Positions 57,770 to 64,000 of a stretch of 64,000 nt of DNA are shown one piece after another. Each line of letters begins with the position of its first letter. The first letter of the stretch is position 1. The DNA lies in assembly GCA_963780715.1 (NCBI GenBank), contig CAWADK010000022.1:1-64000 (forward strand). The letters run 5' to 3'. The translations under genes and the position numbers were made by a program. Source of the DNA: JALORV01 sp963780715 (GTDB lineage Bacteria; Pseudomonadota; Gammaproteobacteria; Burkholderiales; Burkholderiaceae_F). The notes below the pieces were generated by a model. The model saw only the letters and a program-made list of their open reading frames with translations, did not search any database and was not told the DNA's origin.

Positions 57770-59299
57770 ATGCGCAACGCAATCGCCATCGTGAGCGTCA
57801 TCTTCGTCCTCAGCGGATGCGGCGGCTCCTCGCAGGATGAGCCGGCACCCGTCCCGCCAGCCCCCGCGACACTGTCCGACCCCGCCCTGGAAGCCGCCGC
57901 TGCGACGTTCGCCGATGCCGCTTCCGCGCCAACCGGCAATGAGCCCGCGCTCCCCAATCTCGTTCCAAGCGCCAATGACAGCGGCTTTGCCGCCACCTTC
58001 AGCAAGGCCGGTGTCATCGACCGCCAGGGCCCGTTCTTCCAGAGCCTCGGCGCGAATGGACGCAGTTGCTCGAGCTGCCACATCCAGGCCGAAGGCTGGA
58101 CCATCACTCCTGCTGGGGTGCAGGCGCGCTTCGAAAGGACCCAGGGCCTGGATCCGATCTTTCGCCTCGTCGACGGCGCCAACTCGCCACTCGCGGACGT
58201 CTCCTCGGTGGACGCCCGCCGCGGCGCTTACAGCATGCTGCTCAGCAAGGGACTGATCCGCGTCGGCATGCCGATTCCCGACGGCGCGGAGTTCGAACTC
58301 GTGGCGGTCGACGACCCCTACGGCTTTGCGAGCGCCAAGGAGCTGTCCCTGTTTCGCCGGCCGCTGCCAACCGCCAACATCGCCTTCCTGAGCACGGTGA
58401 TGTGGGACGGGCGCGAGACGTTCAAGGACGCGACCTCGCAGGACTGCGTGTTGAAAACGACGAACTGCTTTGCCTCGCTTCACTTCAGCCTAGACAGCCA
58501 GTCGAACAATGCGACCGTGACCCACGCCGAGTCGCAGTCGTCCCTCACGCCCGCGCAGCGCAGCGTGATCGTCGAGTTCCAGATGGGGCTTTTCACGGCG
58601 CAGGTATTCGATCGTGATGTCGGGGACCTGACCTACGCCGTACGGGGCGGCCCGGTAGCGCTTTCGAACCAGATGTACTACTTCGGCATCAATGACACGC
58701 TGGAGGGCGACTACCGTACGCAGGCTCCATTCACGGCCACTGGCATGAGCCTCTTCGATGCCTGGGCGGATGTGCAGCCCGATCCGGGCATCACCGATGC
58801 GCAGCTGCGCGAACGCGTCGCCGAGAAGCGCCGTGCGGTGGCTCGTGGGCAAGCCATCTTCAACACCAAGCCGATACTGATTCGAGGTGTCAGCGGCCTC
58901 AATGACGATCTCAATCTGCCGACGATTCCAGGCACGTGCACGACGTGCCACAACGCGCCCAACGTGGGAAATCACTCGGTTCCACTGCCGCTCGACATCG
59001 GCGTCGCCGATGCTGCCCGGCGGACGCCGGACATGCCGCTCTACACGCTGCGCAACACGACCAGTGGCGAGATGGTGCAGACCACCGACCCCGGGCGTGC
59101 GCTGGTGACAGGTCGATGGAAGGACATTGCGCGATTCAAGGGCCCCGTCCTGCGGGGACTGGCGAGCCGCGCACCGTACTTTCACAACGGCATGGCCAGG
59201 GACCTCGCGGCAGCCGTCGAGTTCTATAACACGCGCTTCGACATCGGCCTCACCCCGGACGAGTCGTCAGACCTGGTCGCCTTCTTGCGCACGCTGTAG
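57770..59299 (+). CDS. Dihaem cytochrome-c-peroxidase-like lipoprotein
   Basis: 509 residues. The lipoprotein signal MRNAIAIVSVIFVLSGCG has a lipobox at L-S-G-C. Two c-type haem sites: Cys100-Ser-Ser-Cys103-His104 and Cys390-Thr-Thr-Cys393-His394. The region RFKGPVLRGLASRAPYFHNGMARDLAAAVEFYN is the C-terminal signature of the MauG/CcpA family (P-x-L-R-x-x-x-x-x-x-P-Y-F-H-x-G). Length exceeds classical CcpA (about 330), so it belongs to the larger di-haem group. Periplasmic, lipid-anchored electron-transfer or peroxidase role; substrate unknown. Confidence 0.88.
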   Translation: MRNAIAIVSVIFVLSGCGGSSQDEPAPVPPAPATLSDPALEAAAATFADAASAPTGNEPALPNLVPSANDSGFAATFSKAGVIDRQGPFFQSLGANGRSCSSCHIQAEGWTITPAGVQARFERTQGLDPIFRLVDGANSPLADVSSVDARRGAYSMLLSKGLIRVGMPIPDGAEFELVAVDDPYGFASAKELSLFRRPLPTANIAFLSTVMWDGRETFKDATSQDCVLKTTNCFASLHFSLDSQSNNATVTHAESQSSLTPAQRSVIVEFQMGLFTAQVFDRDVGDLTYAVRGGPVALSNQMYYFGINDTLEGDYRTQAPFTATGMSLFDAWADVQPDPGITDAQLRERVAEKRRAVARGQAIFNTKPILIRGVSGLNDDLNLPTIPGTCTTCHNAPNVGNHSVPLPLDIGVADAARRTPDMPLYTLRNTTSGEMVQTTDPGRALVTGRWKDIARFKGPVLRGLASRAPYFHNGMARDLAAAVEFYNTRFDIGLTPDESSDLVAFLRTL

Positions 59300-59835
59300 C
59301 AGCCGACAGTCTTGCGCCTGGCTGGCGTCATCGGCATGGTTGTGAGGAAATCGCTTCGCCAGATTGACAAAGGCCGACGCTTCGTCGATCACGGTTCAGC
59401 CCGATCGACGTCAACGGACAGAGGCAGGTGGCGAATTCGGGCCGGCCATGAAGCTGCGCCCGAGAGCTTTGTTCTTCAAAGCGCGGCGCAGCAGACGCGT
59501 TCTTGAGGGAACAGGTGGCGACGGCGATCCATCCTCGATCCAAACCACGGTCGATGCTTTCAGGGCGACCCTGGGTGGCCCGAACAACGGCAATACCCCT
59601 GGATCGCTCCTGGGTGGCCGTCTTGGCGCTGACTTCAGATCACCGAGTGGAGTCCGATCGTCCAGGGTTACGTGCTTAAGTAATGGCGGTACCTGAATCT
59701 TGGCCTCATCATTCAAGGCGGGATCGTGACCATCGGGTTAGAAAGGTTGACCCGTTGGCTGCGAGCAGGATTAAGACCGAGTGTGAACTCGCCAGTCCTG
59801 CAACGTGCCCTGCACGGAACCGAAGGAGAGCCTTG
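59300..59835. other. Gene-poor stretch with a coding-like remnant
   Basis: 536 bp without a supported gene. From about 59515 to 59640 the plus strand reads IQTTVDAFRATLGGPNNGN followed by TPGSLLGGR, resembling the conserved V-D-x-F-R-x-x-L-G-x-x-N segment of a secreted bacterial family, but without start or stop context. Likely a decayed fragment. The base composition looks less GC-biased than in the neighbours. Confidence 0.35.
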
Positions 59836-60819
59836 ATGCGAGGTAGGGGTTCGTGGCTGCTGGGTGCGGCGTTTCTGCTCGCCGCGACCGCGGTCACAGC
59901 GCAGCCCTTGCCATGCTCGTCGGTTTCGCCCGAGGCGCGCGATTACGTTCGGCAACGCGGCGCTTGCCGAGACGTCAAGCCTGCGTCTCGACCCAGGGCG
60001 TCGACGCAAGCCAAACCCAAGGCATCCGATCGCCCGACCTCCGCGCACCAGGAGTTCTCCGTACCGGACGTGATTGGCCGCAGCGATGCGGACGCTGCCC
60101 GCGCGCTGGCCAACTTCAAAGTCGAACGAATCGAAACGGCCAGCGCCGCCCCTGCCGGTGAGGTCCTAGCTCAGGAGCCCGCGCCCGCTACGCTCGGACG
60201 CCAGGGGAGCACGGTCATCCTGCGGGTATCGGACGGATCGCTCGCCACCGCTGCGAGAGCGGATCCAGTTGCCACCGCGCCGGTCACGGCACCGGTCACC
60301 GCGGAGGCTGCTCCGTCGACGACCGCGCCTGCAACATACCCTGCGCCTGGATCGACGGCTGGCCCGATGCTGCCTCAAGTGCCAGCCGTTCCGTCCGAAG
60401 CAGGCGGTCAGAGTCCGACCGCGCTTTCGGCCAACGCTGCGCTCATCTTTGGCGCTGGCATGTTGCTCGGACTTTTGTCTGGCGCGCTCTTGATGCGCGC
60501 ACGGTTACTACGCCGCCAGCGGGCGGTTGGCGAAGTTGCCCCGCCGTCGGCATTTGCTCAAAGTCTGCAGTCGGTGGGGCAGCAGCCGCTGGAGCAGCAG
60601 ATTGTCAATCAAGAGCCGGTCGATCAGCAGCGGGTCGATCTCCAGCCGGTCGATGAGCAGCCGACCGAATCCGACGCCGGCGTCGACTCGCAGCCGGGCG
60701 CGATTTCTGCGACCCGATTCACCGCGCGATTCGTTCCAGGCGAAACAACGATCGTGTTGGCCCCTTTTAAGGGGGCCGATGAAGTCTCAATCGAAGACTC
60801 CATCGACCACGATGCATAA
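59836..60819 (+). CDS. PASTA-domain single-pass membrane protein
   Basis: About 327 residues from ATG 59836. Signal peptide MRGRGSWLLGAAFLLAATAVTAQ. A single PASTA domain, EFSVPDVIGRSDADAARALA, continues to TLGRQGSTVILRVSDGS (V-P-x-V-x-G with paired strand). A Pro/Thr/Ala linker leads to the transmembrane helix AALIFGAGMLLGLLSGALLM, then a cytoplasmic tail of Q-x-P-V-D-x-Q repeats (VNQEPVDQQRVDLQPVDEQP). Topology suggests it is anchored with the PASTA part in the periplasm. PASTA domains bind peptidoglycan or beta-lactam-like ligands, usually fused to kinases or PBPs; here it stands alone. Confidence 0.78.
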   Translation: MRGRGSWLLGAAFLLAATAVTAQPLPCSSVSPEARDYVRQRGACRDVKPASRPRASTQAKPKASDRPTSAHQEFSVPDVIGRSDADAARALANFKVERIETASAAPAGEVLAQEPAPATLGRQGSTVILRVSDGSLATAARADPVATAPVTAPVTAEAAPSTTAPATYPAPGSTAGPMLPQVPAVPSEAGGQSPTALSANAALIFGAGMLLGLLSGALLMRARLLRRQRAVGEVAPPSAFAQSLQSVGQQPLEQQIVNQEPVDQQRVDLQPVDEQPTESDAGVDSQPGAISATRFTARFVPGETTIVLAPFKGADEVSIEDSIDHDA

Positions 60820-61390
60820 CGAAGCCAGGCTGCATGTGCCGATCGAGGTCACCGGCGACGACGTCGAGAGGGCGCTGTTCGAGCAGAGCAAGGACGAATC
60901 TGCCGTTGCGCAAGTCTTCGAGCGACTACGCGGGGCCGCGGCTGAACGCGCCGCAAGTGAGCTGAACCGGGCGCTCGCAGTCGACATCGTCGACGTGCTC
61001 GCACAAGGGTGGGCACAGGCTCCCGCAGTGCACAGAGCGGTCCAGCTGAGTGCGCTGACACGGGGGACGTCGATGCTCATCAATGTCGATTGGCACAACA
61101 TCACGTCGACATCACACGTTGTGCTCGACACCCACGTGACGGAGAGCGCGCTGCCGCCGTTGGAACTGGCGCTCGAGATCCTTGCAGACGTTCAATACGC
61201 GACACTCTCCGCGCGCGATGGTGGGATCGATCTGGTCGCGCTCGGCGAAGCTTCGTTCCACGCACGGCTCACGTACAAGCACCTGCTGGTGAAGGAACAC
61301 GCGACGGGTATCGCATGCATACCGCGCGACCCATTTAAGCCTCGCCCGTCTGCAGCCGATCGACTGGGTAGCGTCGACTTCCCGATTTGA
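60812..61390 (+). CDS. Unassigned protein overlapping the PASTA gene
   Basis: 192 residues from ATG 60812, overlapping the PASTA gene end by 8 bp, so co-translation is likely. Not recognised. No signal peptide; N-terminal half helical and Ala/Glu-rich (DVERALFEQSKDESAVAQVFERL), middle section contains SMLINVDWHNITSTSHVVLDTH, a beta-rich core, and ends with a Pro-rich tail. Composition and soluble nature suggest a cytosolic partner of the membrane protein's cytoplasmic tail. Function unknown. Confidence 0.6.
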   Translation: MHNEARLHVPIEVTGDDVERALFEQSKDESAVAQVFERLRGAAAERAASELNRALAVDIVDVLAQGWAQAPAVHRAVQLSALTRGTSMLINVDWHNITSTSHVVLDTHVTESALPPLELALEILADVQYATLSARDGGIDLVALGEASFHARLTYKHLLVKEHATGIACIPRDPFKPRPSAADRLGSVDFPI

Positions 61391-61470
61391 GCCGGACGGT
61401 CGCGAAGTAGAGCCGCCGTGTCTCGTCGCAGGCCGAAGGGGCCAGCGGAGTTCCCGTCGCCTGCGTGCGC

Positions 61471-62253
61471 CTACATCTGCCGGAACAGGTGCGCGTAGGC
61501 GCGGCTCACGGGCAGAGTTTCGGGCCGGCCCTTCAGATGGATGGTCGCGGTTTCGTTGAGGCCGCGCGTGACGTGGCTCACCGAGCCGAGATTCACGATG
61601 ACCGAACGGTGCACCTGCACGAACTGCTCCGGGTCCAGCTGGGCGGAGAGTTCCTTCAGCGGCGTGCGCACCAGTGCTTCGCCGGGACGCGAGCCGTCGC
61701 CGCGCCAGCCCACCAGCGTGTACTTCTCGTCCGCCTTCAGGAAATCGATCTCCTCCACCGGGATCAGCCGCGTCGCCTGGCCGCTACCGGCGCGTAGCCA
61801 GCGCAGCCGTGTGTCGCGCGGGGTTTGCGCAAGGCGGGCGGCGAGTTCGCGGACCAGATCGTCGGTCGCAGCCGGCGGCGGCTGCACGGTACGCAGCCGC
61901 TCCTTGAGGCGCTCGACGGTCTCCCGCAGGCGGTCGCGCTCCACCGGCTTGACGAGGTAGTCGAGCGCGCCGCGCGCGAACGCCTCGACCGCGTACTGCT
62001 CGAAGGCGGTGACGAACACGAGGTGAGCCCGGTTGCCGATCGCGCGCGCGGCCTCGACGCCTGAGAGACCCGGCATCTGAACGTCGAGGAAGCAGACGTC
62101 GGGTCGATGCTCCTCGAACATCGCGATCGCCTCGCGGCCGTTGCGTGCCTGCGCGACGACGCGCAGTTCCGGCCACAGCTCGGTCAGCAGGCGCGCAAGC
62201 GCTTCGCGCAGCATCGGCTCGTCGTCGGCGATCAGTGCGGTGGGCGGCTTCAT
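61471..62253 (-). CDS. LytTR-family response regulator
   Basis: 260 residues. Receiver domain: ADDEPMLREAL (acidic pocket), phospho-acceptor in CFLDVQMPGLSG, Lys in YLVKPVERDRL. The C-terminal LytTR DNA-binding domain reads TRLIPVEEIDFLKADEKYTLV ... FVQVHRSVIVNLGSVSHV, the typical beta-strand DNA reader. A hairpin (62255-62262 with 62278-62285) sits directly upstream of the ATG and no clear Shine-Dalgarno is visible. Partner of the kinase encoded at 62335. LytS/LytR pairs often control envelope, autolysis or small-molecule sensing. Confidence 0.92.
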   Translation of the reverse strand: MKPPTALIADDEPMLREALARLLTELWPELRVVAQARNGREAIAMFEEHRPDVCFLDVQMPGLSGVEAARAIGNRAHLVFVTAFEQYAVEAFARGALDYLVKPVERDRLRETVERLKERLRTVQPPPAATDDLVRELAARLAQTPRDTRLRWLRAGSGQATRLIPVEEIDFLKADEKYTLVGWRGDGSRPGEALVRTPLKELSAQLDPEQFVQVHRSVIVNLGSVSHVTRGLNETATIHLKGRPETLPVSRAYAHLFRQM

Positions 62254-62334
62254 GTCAGTGGCGCCCGGCCGCCCGAAGCCACTGATGGCCCCCGCGGGGG
62301 GGCAGCGAGCGCGAGCGAGCGTGGGGGTGTCATA
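62254..62334. repeat. GC-rich REP-like element between kinase and regulator genes
   Basis: The 81-bp gap contains a perfect hairpin TCAGTGGC/GCCACTGA (62255-62262, 62278-62285), a CCCCCGCGGGGG palindrome, and a GCGAGCGCGAGCGAGCG run followed by TGGGGGTGTCAT. This form resembles the common Burkholderiales extragenic repeat with C-rich and G-rich arms around GCGAGCG units. It could attenuate or stabilise the operon transcript between kinase and regulator. Confidence 0.6.
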
Positions 62335-63436
62335 TCACCGTGCCTCGGCCGGAAACTGCACTTCCGCCCGGAACCCGTGCGGCTCGCGCTCGAAGAGGCG
62401 CAGCGCCGCCGCTTCGCCGAAGGCGAGTGCGAGACGTTCACGCAGGGCCTTGAGGCCGGTGCCGGCGCCGGAGATCCGAAACACCCGGTCCGACGCCGCT
62501 GTCCTCGACGCGGATCAGCACGTCGCGGCCTTCACGCTTGACCGCGATGTCGATGTCGCCACCGTCTTCCGCCGGATCGATGCCGTGGCGCACCGCGTTT
62601 TCCACCAGCGTCAGCAGCGTGGTCGGCGGGCAGCGGTAAGGCAGCACCGACGGATCGACGTCTAGCGCGAAGCGCAGGCGGTCGGGCATGCGCATCCGCA
62701 TCAGCTCCAGGTACGCGCGCGCCAGCTCGACCTCGCGCCCGAGCGTGCTGATGGTCTCGTCGAGCTGCGGCACCGCCGCCTTCAGGTACGCGATCAGGCT
62801 CGCGAGCACCTGCGGCGCGTGTGGAGAGCCGGCCTCGACCAGTGCCTGGATGTTCGCCAGCGTGTTGAACAGAAAGTGCGGCTGGATCTGCGAGCGCAGC
62901 AGCTGCGTGCGCGCCTCGATCGCCTGGCGCTCGAGTTCGCGGCGTTCGCGCTCGAATGCGAGCGTCTGCGCATGCGCGCGGGCGTCGCGCTGCCGGATCA
63001 TCGCCCCGAGCGCGATCCACGCGCCGAAGAAGATGCCCGCGATCGTCAACTGACCAAAGCCGACGAAGCGCTTCGGGTTGGCCATGAACTCGGGCGATCC
63101 GCCCACGGTGATCCAGTACGCGGCGTAGGCCGAGATGGGAATCGCCACCGCCATCGCGAGGAGCTGGAACACCCAGCGCCCCATCCAGCGCGGCAGCCGT
63201 CGAGGCCAGGACTCGGCGATTCCGAAAGCGAGGAGGGCGCCGGTGCCGACGATGACGCTGCGCGCGAGCCACGTTGCGAAACGCGTTTCGGAGTCGATGC
63301 TGATCAGCAGCGCAGTCGGCACGGCGACCATCAGCATGACCGCAATGCGCCGCAGGCCGAGCACGGTCCTCAGACCCGCGGGCGCCACCTCGTGTGACGG
63401 GAGTTTCATCTGCAGAGGCGCGGGCGACGTACTCAT
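62335..63436 (-). CDS. LytS-type sensor histidine kinase (His_kinase/HATPase), frameshifted
   Basis: About 366 residues from ATG 63436 (MSTSPAPLQMKLPSHEV), overlapping the rhodanese stop by one base. Four membrane segments (VMLMVAVPTALLI, SVIVGTGALLAFGI, VFQLLAMAVAIPISAYAAYWI, TIAGIFFGAWIALGAMI). Dimerisation/phosphorylation site in LRSQIQPHFLFNTLANIQALV, then LVENAVRHGID as N-box. At 62484-62486 a GGG run carries an extra base: the frame shifts in the G-box, continuing as ISGAGTGLKALRERLALAF to VQFPAEAR. All domains are present if corrected. No extracytoplasmic loop of size is visible, so the stimulus is probably membrane- or cytosol-derived. Confidence 0.85.
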
Positions 63437-64000
63437 CACCGCAGCAGCACGCGCAGGTTCGGGTAGCCCATCAGCTGGAATACGTAGTAGTTCATCGCCG
63501 CTTCGCCGACATCGTCGGCCACGAACACCAGTTGCGCATGGCGCGGCACGCCCGCCTTCGAGATCGCCGCCCACAGGTCGGCTGCCGGCTTCACGCTGCC
63601 GTCGTCGTTGACCAGCTGCGTCGCCGGCAGGTGGATCACCTTGCCGGGCGGCAGCTTCGGCCGGCAGCGCGGCGCCGGAGGCAATGTACACGCGAGGCGC
63701 CTTGCCGGGCGTTTCCGAGAGCGTCGTTGTCACGGCACGGCTGCCCTCGAGGATGCGCGTTGGCTTGGCGGGCGCGGTCCCGTCTGCGCTCTTCGACCAC
63801 GGCAGTCCGCGCAGCGCCCATTCGTCGGTGCCGGTCATCAGCACCGACACGCGCGGCACATCGAGCGACTGCAGCGCGAGGAATGCGAGTGCGGAAGACT
63901 TGTCGAGCCCGCGCTCCGACACTATCACCGTCTCATAGTCCGCCCGCAGTCCCTCGGCCTCCAGGCGCGGGCGCATTGCGCCAGGCTGCTTCAGCGCTGT
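63436..64000 (-). CDS. Tandem rhodanese-like protein, partial, frameshifted
   Basis: The 5' end lies beyond the right edge. First repeat: YETVIVSERGLDKSSALAFL and VSVLMTGTDEWALRGLPW, a rhodanese-like fold with the active-site Cys position occupied by Ser/Arg. Second: VYIASGAAL, then after a one-base shift near 63663, PKLPPGKVIHLPATQLVNDDG ending QLVFVADDVGEAAMNYYVFQLMGYPN, again without a catalytic Cys (Ala/Asp there). Predicted to be a non-catalytic binding or sensing domain. Its stop overlaps the histidine kinase start, indicating one operon with the two-component pair. Confidence 0.75.

Noticed and set aside
62254..62334. CRISPR-like or simple tandem repeat
   Set aside because: The GCGAGCG units are not regularly spaced repeats with spacers; the shape matches an extragenic palindromic element.

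Overview
The window reads as a chromosomal stretch of a high-G+C Gram-negative bacterium, most likely a betaproteobacterium of the Burkholderiales or a close relative. Pointers are an orphan Bug/TctC-type binding protein, a PEP-CTERM protein, MnmC, EttA, RhlE/DeaD-type helicases, a 3-gene rhodanese/LytS/LytR unit, and a Burkholderiales-style GC-rich extragenic repeat. No rRNA, tRNA, CRISPR array, complete insertion sequence or prophage was seen. The left and right edges each cut a gene.

Layout. 0-8 kb: a proline-rich secreted protein behind a hairpin that buries its ribosome binding site, a small membrane protein, an NAD-dependent epimerase, a kinase-fold protein with an ICMT-like methyltransferase, a TIG-repeat metalloprotease lipoprotein, a small acetyltransferase and RhlE. 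8-22 kb: a GDT1-type cation transporter, an LTA-synthase-like sulfatase-fold enzyme, EttA, a subtilase, MnmC, an EF-G paralogue, a VOC protein, HPF/RaiA, RsgA, a Lys-rich small protein and a cold-shock protein; this is the translation/housekeeping block. 22-32.6 kb: an AEC carrier, a SnoaL-like protein, a patatin, an S9 peptidase, a COG2509-type FAD protein, a transglutaminase-like protein, an MFS carrier and an unassigned HEWGH metalloprotein. 32.9-46 kb: a c-type-haem lipoprotein paired with a Tat-exported DUF1501 protein, envelope proteins (COG3650-like, YbaY-NlpE-META fusion, CHRD/PEP-CTERM), Bug, Usp, SDR, DeaD, and HemG followed by a b-type cytochrome-like membrane protein. 46-57.5 kb: a subtilase carrying a cytochrome-c-like insert, a SARP/AfsR-type regulator and a train of same-strand genes after it (DUF1127-tail protein, methyltransferase, DUF3455 lipoprotein, vanadium haloperoxidase, small secreted protein, alpha/beta hydrolase), then a DsbA-family protein. 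57.7-64 kb: a dihaem peroxidase-like lipoprotein, a gene-poor stretch, a PASTA membrane protein overlapping an unassigned gene, and the LytS/LytR two-component pair preceded by a rhodanese-like gene.

A dominant technical feature is that at least eleven otherwise well-conserved genes are each broken by one (in one case two) single-base frameshifts, several at two- or three-base homopolymer runs. Coding potential resumes intact in the new frame every time. This looks more like residual indel error of a long-read or draft assembly than real gene decay, so such genes are annotated as single CDS spanning both frames.

Best candidates for new biology: the subtilase with an embedded CxxCH cytochrome-like segment and a GlyGly-CTERM-like tail (46.4-48.8 kb); the haem lipoprotein/DUF1501 pair (32.9-36.8 kb); the SARP regulator with its downstream gene train (49-56.8 kb); the PASTA/unknown overlapping pair (59.8-61.4 kb); and the hairpin that masks the Shine-Dalgarno at 288-324.
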